From: Vulcanimicrobiota bacterium
GTDB lineage: Bacteria > Vulcanimicrobiota > Xenobia > Xenobiales > JADMJV01
Assembly: GCA_017307785.1 (NCBI GenBank)
Contig: JAFKGI010000037.1
Coordinates: 1 to 64,000 of the forward strand
DNA length: 64,000 nt
Reading direction: 5' to 3'
The notes beneath the pieces were generated by a model. It was given only the letters and a program-made list of their open reading frames with translations, was not told the DNA's origin and did no database searches. Below, in pieces: positions 35,556-44,668 of this stretch (the stretch's first letter is position 1; each line of letters begins with the position of its first letter). A program made the position numbers and the translations under genes.

Positions 35556-35722
35556 AACCTTCTCCCAAACTACAGTCGGCAAACAGCTTCCCGCGCCGTT
35601 TCCCAGCCTCCTGGCGCGCTCGACTCCCTAGAAAAAAATTCCAGGTCCCGGCTCGCCGTTTCCTTTGCTTTCTTCCGTCGCCGGGGAATGAACAAACCTC
35701 TGTTCCCCGAACCCGATAGAAA

Positions 35723-37267
35723 ATGCGACTGTGGTTGTTTTTTTGCCTCTTGACCGCCTCGAGCTGGGCTCGGCCGTTGAGCTTTCCCTACCGGGAAGCC
35801 GGCCTCACGCCCGAGGAAGCCGCCGCCCATTTGCTCAACCGCTTCAGCTACGGCCCCCTGCCCGGCCAGGTCCAGGAAGTCGCTCGCGCCGGCCTGGAGC
35901 GCTGGTTTGAAGAACAGCTGGGGGCACCCGCCGGCCCCCTGGACAACGAGTTCCCTCGCCTGTCCAACGACTCCCGATCGCTAGGCCAGGCCAAGTTACG
36001 CCGGGCCGTCACTTCGCGCTGGCAAACGCGCGAAGTCATGACCGACTTCTGGTTCAACCATTTCAACGTCTCGACCACCGACGACGACTGCCGCAAGTAT
36101 GTGGCCGCCTATGAGCGGGAGGCCATCGCCCCCAACGCACTCGGCTCTTTTCTCAAGCTGCTGCAGGCCAGCGCCCACCACCCGGCCATGCTTTTCTATC
36201 TGGACAACGCCTACTCGAGTTGGGAAGACGGCTATGTCGCTCCGGACCGCAGTTACGATCCGCTCCACTACGGCAACCGCAAGCCCGCCAACTTCCGCCC
36301 CAAAACCGACGCCAACAAGCGCGGGCTCAACGAAAACTACGCGCGCGAAGTGCTGGAACTGCACACGCTGGGGGTGGACGGGGGCTATCGACAGCAAGAC
36401 GTCACCGAACTGGCCCGCATTCTGACCGGTTGGGGAGTCGACAAGGACGCCTTCGTCTTTCGAGCCGACCGCCATGACCCCAATCCCAAGAAGTTCCTCT
36501 TTCAGGTGGTCAAGCCGAACGGCCAGAACGAGGGCGAAAAGGTCTTGGAGACGCTGGCCCTGCACGCTTCCACGGCGCGCTTCCTGAGTCGCAAACTGGC
36601 CGTGCGCTTTGTCAGCGATCAACCTCCCAAGAGCCTGACCGACCGACTCCAGCGCAAGTTCCTGAGCAGCCGCGGAGACACTCGCCAGGTTCTGGAGACC
36701 CTGGTGGAATCGCCGGAGTTTTGGAACCGGGAAGCCGTCGGCGCCAAGATCAAGAGCCCGTTCGAGTTGGAAGCCAGTTCGGCGCGCATCCTGGGCGGGC
36801 AAATGACCGACGAGCGGGACGCCGCCGAGCAACTGGCCGGCATGGGCCAGGAAGTCTACGCCTGCCGACCCCCGACCGGCTGGCCCGACAAGCCGGAAAC
36901 CTGGCTGACGCCGGGCACCTTGGTGCAGCGTCTCAGTTTTGCCCACCGCATGGCCGCGGGCGGATTTCGCGCGGTCAAAGTCGACCTGGCCAAGATTCGC
37001 CCCGCCCAGGCCCTGAAGACCGCTGCGGCCGCGCTCCAGGCCTACGCCGACCGGCTTCTGCCGGGTCGGGCCACGGCCAACACCGTCAAGCTGCTGCAGG
37101 ACGCCGCCGCCGACCCCAACTATCGCAGCGCCGTGCTGGAATCCACCCGCAAAGGCCAGAAAACCGTTCCCAAGCCGAATCCCAAGGCCAACTTTGAATT
37201 CACCACCCCGGCCGAGGTCAACATCGTAGGTTTGTTGCTGGGCTGTCCGGAATTCCAAAGACGCTAA
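35723..37267 (+). CDS. DUF1800-family secreted protein
   Basis: 514 residues with a signal peptide (MRLWLFFCLLTASSWA). The body shows typical DUF1800 blocks: AAAHLLNRFSYGPLPGQV, DFWFNHFNVS, YEREAIAPNALGSF, LLQASAHHPAMLFYLDN, KRGLNENYAREVLELHTLGV and DVTELARILTGWG. The family is common in environmental bacteria, usually next to a DUF1501 gene, and has no proven function; a DUF1501 partner is missing here. Its stop overlaps the next start by one base (TAATG). Confidence 0.85.
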   Translation: MRLWLFFCLLTASSWARPLSFPYREAGLTPEEAAAHLLNRFSYGPLPGQVQEVARAGLERWFEEQLGAPAGPLDNEFPRLSNDSRSLGQAKLRRAVTSRWQTREVMTDFWFNHFNVSTTDDDCRKYVAAYEREAIAPNALGSFLKLLQASAHHPAMLFYLDNAYSSWEDGYVAPDRSYDPLHYGNRKPANFRPKTDANKRGLNENYAREVLELHTLGVDGGYRQQDVTELARILTGWGVDKDAFVFRADRHDPNPKKFLFQVVKPNGQNEGEKVLETLALHASTARFLSRKLAVRFVSDQPPKSLTDRLQRKFLSSRGDTRQVLETLVESPEFWNREAVGAKIKSPFELEASSARILGGQMTDERDAAEQLAGMGQEVYACRPPTGWPDKPETWLTPGTLVQRLSFAHRMAAGGFRAVKVDLAKIRPAQALKTAAAALQAYADRLLPGRATANTVKLLQDAAADPNYRSAVLESTRKGQKTVPKPNPKANFEFTTPAEVNIVGLLLGCPEFQRR

Positions 37268-37998
37268 TGAACGTTTGCCACAGTCGCTTTACCCTGCCCC
37301 ACGATCCCGCCCGCCACTTGCACGCCGTCTCCGGCGGCCGACCGTCCGGTCCGGTCCTGCTGTGTTTGCACGGCGCCACCGGAAACTGGACCAACTATCG
37401 ACCGTTGCTCAAACACTTCACCAACCACTACCGAATTGAAGCGGTGGATATGCGCGGTCACGGCCGCTCGCCCTGGGTCGAGGGCAGCCTGGAGGACTTC
37501 TACCAGGACCTCGAGAGCTACGTGGCCACGCTGCCCAAGCCCATCCTACTGTTCGCCCACTCTTTTGGCGGCTACTTCGGAATGCGCCTGGCCGCCACTC
37601 ATCCGGAGTGGTTCACCCATCTGGTGCTCTTCAATACGGCCCGCAAGCTGCCGCGAGGCCTGCCTTTCCAGTTCCTGCGCTTCTTCTGTCGCTGGGCTGA
37701 CCTCATCGCTCGTCCCGAAGGAGTGATCGCCAGCGGTTCCAAGGCCACCCGCCACTTGGTCGAGCACGTGCTGGGAGACTGGGACTGGGAGCCCTACTAC
37801 GATTCCATTCGCTGCCCCGTGCTGGGCATCGCCGGCCGCTTCGATCCCCTGATTCCCCACAGCCTGGCTCGCTCCAGCCTGAGCCGGCTGCCGCGCCATC
37901 GCTTTCATTCCCTACCCCTCGGGATGCACATCGCCATGTGGGAGCGCCCGGCCCTGCTGCATCGCTGGATCACCCGCTTTGTGGAGGAAGAACGATGA
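37267..37998 (+). CDS. Alpha/beta-fold hydrolase
   Basis: 243 residues. The oxyanion region LCLHGATGNWTNYRPL, the nucleophile elbow FAHSFGGYFGMRLA (Ser in SFGG), the acidic residue in AGRFDPLIP and the terminal His in LGMHIAMWERP form a complete triad. The fold is shared by esterases, thioesterases and many others; the substrate is not readable. It is coupled to genes on both sides by 1- and 4-base overlaps. Confidence 0.82.
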   Translation: MNVCHSRFTLPHDPARHLHAVSGGRPSGPVLLCLHGATGNWTNYRPLLKHFTNHYRIEAVDMRGHGRSPWVEGSLEDFYQDLESYVATLPKPILLFAHSFGGYFGMRLAATHPEWFTHLVLFNTARKLPRGLPFQFLRFFCRWADLIARPEGVIASGSKATRHLVEHVLGDWDWEPYYDSIRCPVLGIAGRFDPLIPHSLARSSLSRLPRHRFHSLPLGMHIAMWERPALLHRWITRFVEEER

Positions 37999-38918
37999 AA
38001 AAGGCGCTGCTGGCTCTCTGGCTTGCTTCTCCTCTGGCCTGGGCCCAGAACATTCACATTCAGGAGCAATCCTTTGAAAGCCCGCACCTGGTGCGTCAGG
38101 GCCAACTCTATGTCTTATTGACACCCTTTGCCCAGGCGCTGCAGGCCCACCTCGAGCAGGCCGGTGACGGCTATCGTAGCTCTCTGGAAGAATCGGGCCA
38201 GCCCGGCCCCTCCGTTCCCGAAGGGCTGCTGGAGGTGGGCACCACCCAGATCAAGCTGCTGCTGGAAAGCGGCGACGTCTACGTGCCGGCCGAGGCCTAC
38301 TGCAAGGCCCTGGGCTTGAAAACTCGACGCGACACCGGTGGGGGTCTGCGGGTGGAAGCCAGTGTCCCGGCCGACGCCCAGGCCTCGAGCGCGCGCAAAA
38401 CCATTCCCGCCGACCCGGCGGCCTACTTTGTGACCCAGTATCGTTCGCGCTACAACCCGTCGGGCACGCAAGACAATTCCAACTGCGGACCCACCTGCAT
38501 GTCGATGGTGGCTCTGGCCTACAACCTGGCCCCGCCCGGCCTGCTACCCGGCGACCGACAGGGGCTGATTCTCTGGTGCCGCCAGACCATGACACTGGGG
38601 AACCAGAATCAAAAGCGCTCCACCAACTACCACGAGATCGAGCGGGTGGCCACCCAACTGGGCCTGCAATCCCGCCTGCTGCGTAAATTCGAGGACATCG
38701 ACGGCGCCCTGGCCGAGGGTCGGCTGGTGGTCGTGCTGGGCGACACCACCCGCATCGGTCGGGGCGGCGGGGGCCACTTCATGCTCTGTCTGGGCCGGCG
38801 CGGCAGTGACTATGTCATCAACGACCCGGGCGGTTTTTATCGCCAGCCCGGCACCCCGCTGCCCGCTGACGTGCTCCGCAAATACTTCACCGAAGCCATT
38901 GCCCTCTACCCAGATTAA
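37995..38918 (+). CDS. Secreted C39-like cysteine peptidase with stalk-type N-domain
   Basis: 307 residues from ATG 37995 (ATGA overlap). After a signal peptide (MKKALLALWLASPLAWA) comes a domain of about 100 residues with two copies of a copper-amine-oxidase-N-like/stalk repeat (LYVLLTPFAQALQ; DVYVPAEAYCKALGL). The C-terminal domain has the papain-like triad of C39-like proteins: Cys164 (DNSNCGPTCMSM), His261 (GGGGHFMLCLGR) and Asp277 (VINDPGGFY). It probably cuts peptides or peptidoglycan stem linkages outside the membrane; the target is unknown. Confidence 0.78.
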   Translation: MKKALLALWLASPLAWAQNIHIQEQSFESPHLVRQGQLYVLLTPFAQALQAHLEQAGDGYRSSLEESGQPGPSVPEGLLEVGTTQIKLLLESGDVYVPAEAYCKALGLKTRRDTGGGLRVEASVPADAQASSARKTIPADPAAYFVTQYRSRYNPSGTQDNSNCGPTCMSMVALAYNLAPPGLLPGDRQGLILWCRQTMTLGNQNQKRSTNYHEIERVATQLGLQSRLLRKFEDIDGALAEGRLVVVLGDTTRIGRGGGGHFMLCLGRRGSDYVINDPGGFYRQPGTPLPADVLRKYFTEAIALYPD

Positions 38919-39619
38919 CGTTTGCCGCCAGGCCTTACGAAGTCGGCCAGCTTGAGCAGAGCCCAGCTGGTCGGGGTCCACAAGGCGGTGCACAACCAGT
39001 GGCTCAGCTTGCGAGGACGCGGCCGTGGGGCGGGCGGATTCTGCAAGGGTTTGCGGACCTCTGCCCGCATGCGCTCCAGAAAATCGGCGGTCGCCTCGCC
39101 CTCCTGCCAGTAGAGCGGCTTGCCGAAGGTAATCCAGACATGGCCGCCGCTGACATACTTGCAGTCGGCGGCGCACAACTGCTCGCTGCCGTAGACCGTG
39201 ACCGGCACGACTGGAGCTCTGGTCCACTCACCCACCAGCGCCACTCCTTTGTGAAAGGGCTGCAGTTCATAACAGTGAGTGGGATCCGCCTCGGGGTAAA
39301 AGCCCACACAATCGCCCTGACGCAGGGCCTCCAGGGTGCGATCCATGGCACCCTCGCCACGACCCACCGGGATGAAGCCGAGGGCGCGTAGCCACCAACC
39401 CACCAGCGGCACCTTGAGGGGCTCGGTGGAAACCAGAAAGCGCACCTTGCGCGGCAAGACGCTGCCCAGCACCAGGCCGTCGAGCACGGTGGGATGATTG
39501 GATACCAGGATCAGCGGGCCGCTGACGGGGACGTTGTCCACCCCCTCCAGCACCGGCACCCAGAAGGGCAGCAACAACGACTTCAGAGCGCGCAGACTGG
39601 CGGCATAAATCAGGCTCAA
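38915..39619 (-). CDS. PlsC-like acyltransferase
   Basis: 234 residues from TTG 39619 (AAAGGAG 7 bases upstream; TTGA overlaps the aminotransferase stop). Motif I is NHPTVLDG (H-x4-D), motif II VGRGEGAMDRTLEALRQGDCV-like, motif III GFYPEADPTHC in place of the usual FPEGTRS, and motif IV VVPVTVYG. It should transfer an acyl chain to a glycerol-phosphate-like or other lipid acceptor at the membrane. The altered motif III suggests an unusual acceptor. Its 3' end overlaps the convergent C39 gene by 4 bases. Confidence 0.8.
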   Translation of the reverse strand: MSLIYAASLRALKSLLLPFWVPVLEGVDNVPVSGPLILVSNHPTVLDGLVLGSVLPRKVRFLVSTEPLKVPLVGWWLRALGFIPVGRGEGAMDRTLEALRQGDCVGFYPEADPTHCYELQPFHKGVALVGEWTRAPVVPVTVYGSEQLCAADCKYVSGGHVWITFGKPLYWQEGEATADFLERMRAEVRKPLQNPPAPRPRPRKLSHWLCTALWTPTSWALLKLADFVRPGGKR

Positions 39620-40746
39620 GCAAGGCTCCTTTGCACTTTTCGAAACGCTTCCACCACCAGCGGCACTTCCTCCAGCGAGTTGGGCCACTGGGGAGCAAGG
39701 CGCAGGCAGCCATCAGGCGTGGCGACCTGAACTCCCTCTCGATGGAGAGCGCGCTCCCAGGCCACCAGGTCGGTGCCGGCCGGCGCCCGGAAGCACAGGC
39801 TGCCGGAGGCTCGTTCTCGGTCTCGCAAACGACTCCAGCCCGGCAGCTCGAGTTGCGGCTCCAAGGTATCCAAAAAGCGGGTGACGTGGGCAAAGATTTG
39901 CTCCACACCAAGCTCCAGCAGCAAGTTCAGGCTGGCCTCAAGAGCGGCCTGAGACAGAGACGAACTGCTGCCGATTTCGAAGACGTGAGCATCCTGGCGC
40001 AACGGTCGGTCGTAACGCAAGTGTCCGGCCCCTTGAAAGAGAAAGTCCACCGGCTGCTGATGGCTGAGCCAGCCCGCCCAATGGTGGCGGAGTTCGGCTT
40101 GCCTGCGAGGATGAACATAAAGGTAACCGCAGCCCTCGGCGCCCATCAGCCATTTGTGGCTGCCTCCCGCCACATAGTCGATCTCCCCGACCGAAAACGG
40201 CACCATGCCGACGGCCTGGATCGCGTCCACAAAAACCTGGCAGTCGTAACGGTGAGCCAACTCCACGACCTGCTCCCAGGGCTGACGGAGTCCCGTTTGA
40301 AACGAAACGGCGCTCAGGGCCACCAAACGCAACCCACGCTTCAGCTGGTCTTCCAGGTCGCTGAGGTCCGACTGCAGCAAAACGACTTCGTGGCCGGTGG
40401 CCTGCCAGGGAGTCACATTGGTGGGAAATTCGCCCTGCACGCAGGCGATGCGATCTCCCTCTCGCCAGGGGAAGTTCTGGGCAATGGCCAGGATACCCCA
40501 GGAAGTTCCGCTGGTCAGGGCGACATCCTCCGGGGCACAGGCCAGCAGACGGCCCAGCTTCTCGTGCAGGCGAACGCGCATGGCCAGCACCCCCGGCACA
40601 CCGCCGACCCCCTCCCCGGCAAAGTCCAGCAGCATGGCCTGGACGGCCTCCACCACCGGCGACGACAGCGCCGAGACACCGGCGTGATTGAGGTAACTGG
40701 CGACCGTCAGGCGGGGGAAAAGCGCTCGCGAACCTAGCTCAACCAT
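39616..40746 (-). CDS. Class-V aminotransferase/cysteine-desulfurase-like protein
   Basis: 376 residues from ATG 40746. A fold-type-I PLP enzyme: YLNHAGVSALS start, SGTSWGILAIAQNF, FVDAIQAVGMVPFSV (PLP Asp and Gln), and the Schiff-base Lys in GGSHKWLMG. Family members include isopenicillin-N epimerase-like and kynureninase-like enzymes and desulfurases; this one lacks the catalytic Cys loop typical of desulfurases as far as I can see, so its substrate is open. The frame stays open to 41349 but that part overlaps the membrane-protein gene and looks like shadow sequence. Confidence 0.85.
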   Translation of the reverse strand: MVELGSRALFPRLTVASYLNHAGVSALSSPVVEAVQAMLLDFAGEGVGGVPGVLAMRVRLHEKLGRLLACAPEDVALTSGTSWGILAIAQNFPWREGDRIACVQGEFPTNVTPWQATGHEVVLLQSDLSDLEDQLKRGLRLVALSAVSFQTGLRQPWEQVVELAHRYDCQVFVDAIQAVGMVPFSVGEIDYVAGGSHKWLMGAEGCGYLYVHPRRQAELRHHWAGWLSHQQPVDFLFQGAGHLRYDRPLRQDAHVFEIGSSSSLSQAALEASLNLLLELGVEQIFAHVTRFLDTLEPQLELPGWSRLRDRERASGSLCFRAPAGTDLVAWERALHREGVQVATPDGCLRLAPQWPNSLEEVPLVVEAFRKVQRSLA

Positions 40747-41249
40747 GCCAACAAAAGCGCTCCGCCTCCAGCCAGTCCACAAATCTGCACCGGCTCGCTC
40801 TTCGACCCTCGGCCCACCGCCAGACCCATCCCCAGACTCAGCAGCAGCGACGGCCAGGAGGGCCGCAGGGCGATCAGCGTCAAGCTCTCGGCGACCAGCA
40901 GCGGGCCCCAGATCTTCCAGGGCAAGCGCTCCGAGCGGCGCAACGAGACCACCAGCAGGGAAGCCAGCAGCGAAAGGGCGGCCAGCTCGGGCCTGGCCCG
41001 ACCCCACAGCCAGAACTGGACCACCATCGGCAAAGCCCAGCTGGCCAGCAAGGCTCCTCGCCCCACCCGCAGCTCCATCGGAACGGCCGCCAGCATCAAG
41101 ACCAGAGCCAGCGTTCCCAGAAAGAGAGGATGGCTGACGTGAAAGGCAGAGCCCAATCCCGACCAGGGCGTGTGTAACAATGAGGGGTCCAGGCCGGCGG
41201 CGGTCAGGCCCAGAGTGGCGGCCAGCGCCAAAGTCATCCAGGGGGTCAT
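40734..41249 (-). CDS. Small multi-pass membrane protein
   Basis: 171 residues, about six hydrophobic segments (TPWMTLALAATLGLTAAG ... GLAGGGALLLAWLS). Family not recognised. It overlaps the following aminotransferase by 13 bases and follows the small Cys protein by 24 bases, so all are probably cotranscribed. Confidence 0.65.
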   Translation of the reverse strand: MTPWMTLALAATLGLTAAGLDPSLLHTPWSGLGSAFHVSHPLFLGTLALVLMLAAVPMELRVGRGALLASWALPMVVQFWLWGRARPELAALSLLASLLVVSLRRSERLPWKIWGPLLVAESLTLIALRPSWPSLLLSLGMGLAVGRGSKSEPVQICGLAGGGALLLAWLS

Positions 41250-41273
41250 CTACCCGCCTTTGTCGATGGGAAG

Positions 41274-41558
41274 CTAGTTCCCGCCTGGAGCCGGCGGCAA
41301 CAACCGGCGAAATTCGGGTGCGTAGTCGCCCAAAATGAGGCGCAGCCACTTGTGCTTATCTAAAGGCTCACCACAACATTTGCAGGAGGGCCCGATCGGG
41401 CCAAAGTGGACCTCCACCGCCCCCACCCCGTCCTGGTGCGTCCAATAGGCGTCTCCATACTGTTGAACCCAGGCCAGGCGAGCGATGGCCGAGGCCATCC
41501 GGTAAGCAGAAACTTCAGTCTTGTCTAACATAGGATGGGCAGTTTGCAGGCTGACCAT
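41274..41558 (-). CDS. Small protein with a CxC-C motif
   Basis: 94 residues from ATG 41558 (alternative ATG 41531 or TTG 41570). Contains HQDGVGAVEVHFGPIGPSCK, then CCGEPLDKHKW, with three Cys that could bind metal, but no known domain. Its start region is enclosed by an 11-bp inverted repeat. Function unknown. Confidence 0.55.
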   Translation of the reverse strand: MVSLQTAHPMLDKTEVSAYRMASAIARLAWVQQYGDAYWTHQDGVGAVEVHFGPIGPSCKCCGEPLDKHKWLRLILGDYAPEFRRLLPPAPGGN

Positions 41559-41574
41559 ATAATCCTGCAAACTG
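41540..41574. repeat. Perfect 11-bp inverted repeat around a start codon
   Basis: CAGTTTGCAGG (41540-41550), 13-base loop, CCTGCAAACTG (41564-41574). On the minus-strand mRNA the first arm holds the GCAGGA ribosome site and the loop holds ATG 41558 of the small Cys-containing gene, so the hairpin could block its translation. It could also be a protein-binding operator or a 3' hairpin for the upstream histidine kinase gene that ends at 41586. Confidence 0.6.
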
Positions 41575-41585
41575 TTTATGCCAAC

Positions 41586-44500
41586 CTAAGATTTTATTTC
41601 ACCGGCACATTCCTGCAGCAATTGCTCCAGACGAGCCGGGTCGAACGGCTTGCTCAGGAACGCGTTGGCACCCGCGCCCAGGCACATCTGCTCATCCTCC
41701 AGACTGGCCAGAGCCGTCAGCGCCACGATCGGCAAAGTCATCCCCTCGGCCCTCAAGATCTGGATCGCCTGAAGTCCGTCCATTTCAGGCATGTGAATGT
41801 CCATCAAAATCAAATCGAAGTTGCCCTTGCGAGCCTGATCGACCGCCTGAGCTCCATCCCCCACCACCGTGACCTCGTGGCCCATCTCGCTCAGTAGACG
41901 CTGGGCCACTTTCTGATTGACCCGGTTGTCTTCGGCCAGCAGGATGCTGAAGCGATTGCGGTGGGCTGCCTGGGGAGCCACTTCGGCCACATCCGTCAAT
42001 CCACGCAACATGGCCGCCAGGCGCGTGGCCCGCAGCGGCCGCAAGATAACCGACTCCACCAGATGGGCGGGAATCTCCGCTTGCTGGTCGGCCACCACCA
42101 GAACGGGGAGACCGTCCGGCACCGCGGCCAGTTCACAAAGCACGACCTGCTGAGCCCCCTCCCGCTCCAGAGCGGCCCCCAGACGCTCGCTGACCCAGCG
42201 GGCCAGGGCCGCCTCGGCCGGGCTGACCAGCTCGACCCGCAGATACGCCTGCCCCTGCAGCGGCCTCCAATGACCGGTATCGATGGTGCAATCCCGCCGC
42301 GGCAGCAGCAGCGTAAAAACGGAGCCTTGACCCGGCTCACTCTCGGCCCACAGTCGACCCCCCATTCGCTCCACCAGACCCTTACTGATGGTCAATCCCA
42401 GACCCGTGCCGCCGAAGCGCCGGGCAATGGAGGAATCCGCCTGCGAGAAAGGCTCGAACAGCCGTTCCAACATTTCCGGGGGTATGCCGATCCCCTGGTC
42501 ACGCACGCGAATCAGCCAGTCCCGTTCGCGCCGTTCCAATTCTACCTGAACCGTGCTGTTCTCACTGAACTTGACGGCGTTGCCGACCAGATTCAGCAGA
42601 ATCTGGCGCAAGCGGGTCGGATCACTCAGCAAACTGTAGGCCGGCAGGCGCTCGCCTACCAGATGAAGCTCCAGATGGAGGCAGCGATCCTGAGCCGGCT
42701 TGGCAAAAAGGTCGAGCACACCGTCCACCAGCTCGATCAAGTCCACCGGTCGCTCTTCGACCTCCAGACGGTCCGAATCGATTTTGCTGAAATCGAGAAC
42801 GTCGTTGAGGATGCGCAGCAGCGAGTTGCCGCTGGTCAGCAAAGTCTCCACGTAGTCTTTCTGCTGAGCGTTCAGGGGCGTATTCAGGAGCAGGTGACCC
42901 AGACCCAGCACACCGTTCATAGGCGTGCGAATCTCGTGACTCATCACGGCCAAAAAGCGGCTCTTGGCCAGACTGGATTGCGAAGCTTCCTCGGCCTGCA
43001 TGGCCAGGTCGGCGGTCCGCTCCATCACCATGCGGTCGACCACCGCCTGACGGTCCACGGCCAGCAAGGTCAGCGTGGCCGTCAAACAGGAGAGCAACGT
43101 GCCGATCAGGCCCACCAGCCAGGGATGACTGCTGCGGGTGCTGGCCACAAAGGCCGGAGTGGCCCAAAACTCGAGACGCCAATCCTGATCGGCGAAGGCC
43201 AGGTTGAACGAAGTCGACATCTCCCGTTGCTCGTCCTCGGTATCCGAGATGGCGGTGGCATCGCGCACCAGGATCTGATAGCCGATGCCTTCGGGCAAGA
43301 AAGTGCGCAACCGTCGTTGGGTGAGCTCAGAAAGATAAAAGGAGCCGCCGATGATTCCCACCAGGTCTTCGCGTCGCTGATTCTCGGTGCGCGGATTTCC
43401 CTGATAGACCGGCAGATAGAAAAACAGGCCATCGCGCTTCTCCGGATAGCGCCAACTGCGCATAAGGGCCGTGCTGGTCATGACGTCGTCGGTGGCGGCG
43501 CGCTCCATGGCGGGGCGCCGGTCGGGCAGGCTGGCGATGTCCAGGCCCTCCAGCGGAGGCGTGCGCACCGGCGACTGGGCGATCAGCACCCAGTAGCGAT
43601 CCCGCTTGGGGGAACGCCGCATGGCTCCCCCGGGGAGGGCGTCTTTGATTTCCACCGGTCGTCCATAGCGGGCCGAGAGCAGCGCCTCGATCTGGACGCG
43701 CTGCGGATGACGGACCAGCCGGATCAGTCCCACCCCGTGCAGGCGCCCGGATCCCACCGTCACGGCGAAAAGCGACTGTTCATCAAAGGGGCTGCCGCCG
43801 TCCAGCCACTCGGGATGACGAGTCACCTGCAGCTGAATGCGGCGTAAATCGCCGGAGGCCTGAACCAGGTCCTGCTCGAGAATCTGCTGACCCAGTTGGG
43901 CTTCGTGCTGGAAACGCTCCCGCACGTAGGAGCGGTCGGAACGTTGACTCTGCCAGAAAAGCAGGGCCGCCAGGGCCAGGGTGAGCAGCGAAGGCCAGCT
44001 ATAAAAAATCAGCTGTTTGCGCTTGCCCTGCGGCAGAAAAAGCAGGGCCACTTCTCCCAGCGGAGCCAGCGAGAGCACGCCCAGGGTATCGCCGATCCAC
44101 CAGTAGAACCAGTTGTTAGCGAAATTATGCCCCACCAGCGGCCCGATCGTCGTCATGACCGGAACGGCAATACTGGCACTGATCAGACAGGCCAGAGGGC
44201 CGGCGGCCGCCAGATAACCCAGCACCCGCCACGGATCATTGAGGAAGCGCTCGCGCTGGCGAATGCGATTGCTCATCCAGGCACCCACACCGGCCTGAGC
44301 GGCCACGCCAAAAGCGACCAGACACGGGTACAACAAATAGCGTCCGCCGGAAAGACACATATTGAAGGCCAGCGCGCCCAGCCAGACCCCCAGCAAAGCT
44401 CTGGGTCCGTAGTAGACCACCACCACCAGCGCCCAACCGGCCGCCGGCCAGATCGGACTGGCGTATCCCGGGTCCGCGGCCACGCTCTGACAGAGCGCGC

Positions 44501-44594
44501 CGAGCAAGAAATAGCCCAGGATAATGCCTATCAGGTCGAGGAGGCGCACCCGGAAATACTTTCGGCCACCGGGGCCAAGTCCTGTGAAAGTCAA
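41586..44594 (-). CDS. Hybrid histidine kinase: MASE1-CHASE-HisKA-HATPase-REC
   Basis: About 1002 residues; the first usable codon is TTG 44594, so the exact start is uncertain. Eight or so N-terminal helices form a MASE1-type sensor (PGYASPIWPAAGWALVVV, WWIGDTLGVLSLAP). An extracytoplasmic CHASE domain (about 225-475) lies between two further helices. Then HisKA (KSRFLAVMSHEIRTPMNG), HATPase (NLVGNAVKFSE, GTGLGLTISKGLVERMGG) and a C-terminal receiver (ILLAEDNRVNQ ... LILMDIHMPEMDG). All phosphotransfer residues appear intact. The degenerate region between ATPase and receiver resembles an inactive receiver. Its output partner is not adjacent. Confidence 0.9.
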   Translation of the reverse strand: MTFTGLGPGGRKYFRVRLLDLIGIILGYFLLGALCQSVAADPGYASPIWPAAGWALVVVVYYGPRALLGVWLGALAFNMCLSGGRYLLYPCLVAFGVAAQAGVGAWMSNRIRQRERFLNDPWRVLGYLAAAGPLACLISASIAVPVMTTIGPLVGHNFANNWFYWWIGDTLGVLSLAPLGEVALLFLPQGKRKQLIFYSWPSLLTLALAALLFWQSQRSDRSYVRERFQHEAQLGQQILEQDLVQASGDLRRIQLQVTRHPEWLDGGSPFDEQSLFAVTVGSGRLHGVGLIRLVRHPQRVQIEALLSARYGRPVEIKDALPGGAMRRSPKRDRYWVLIAQSPVRTPPLEGLDIASLPDRRPAMERAATDDVMTSTALMRSWRYPEKRDGLFFYLPVYQGNPRTENQRREDLVGIIGGSFYLSELTQRRLRTFLPEGIGYQILVRDATAISDTEDEQREMSTSFNLAFADQDWRLEFWATPAFVASTRSSHPWLVGLIGTLLSCLTATLTLLAVDRQAVVDRMVMERTADLAMQAEEASQSSLAKSRFLAVMSHEIRTPMNGVLGLGHLLLNTPLNAQQKDYVETLLTSGNSLLRILNDVLDFSKIDSDRLEVEERPVDLIELVDGVLDLFAKPAQDRCLHLELHLVGERLPAYSLLSDPTRLRQILLNLVGNAVKFSENSTVQVELERRERDWLIRVRDQGIGIPPEMLERLFEPFSQADSSIARRFGGTGLGLTISKGLVERMGGRLWAESEPGQGSVFTLLLPRRDCTIDTGHWRPLQGQAYLRVELVSPAEAALARWVSERLGAALEREGAQQVVLCELAAVPDGLPVLVVADQQAEIPAHLVESVILRPLRATRLAAMLRGLTDVAEVAPQAAHRNRFSILLAEDNRVNQKVAQRLLSEMGHEVTVVGDGAQAVDQARKGNFDLILMDIHMPEMDGLQAIQILRAEGMTLPIVALTALASLEDEQMCLGAGANAFLSKPFDPARLEQLLQECAGEIKS

Positions 44595-44668
44595 AAGCCG
44601 ACATGGTTAAGACTGGAGGAGCCTGGGTATGTCCCGGATATTCCTTGAGAATACAGGAGTTTTGCAGG

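Noticed and set aside
40747..41349. N-terminal extension of the class-V aminotransferase
   Set aside because: The extra 200 residues are Arg/Ala-rich without family similarity and overlap the real membrane-protein gene.
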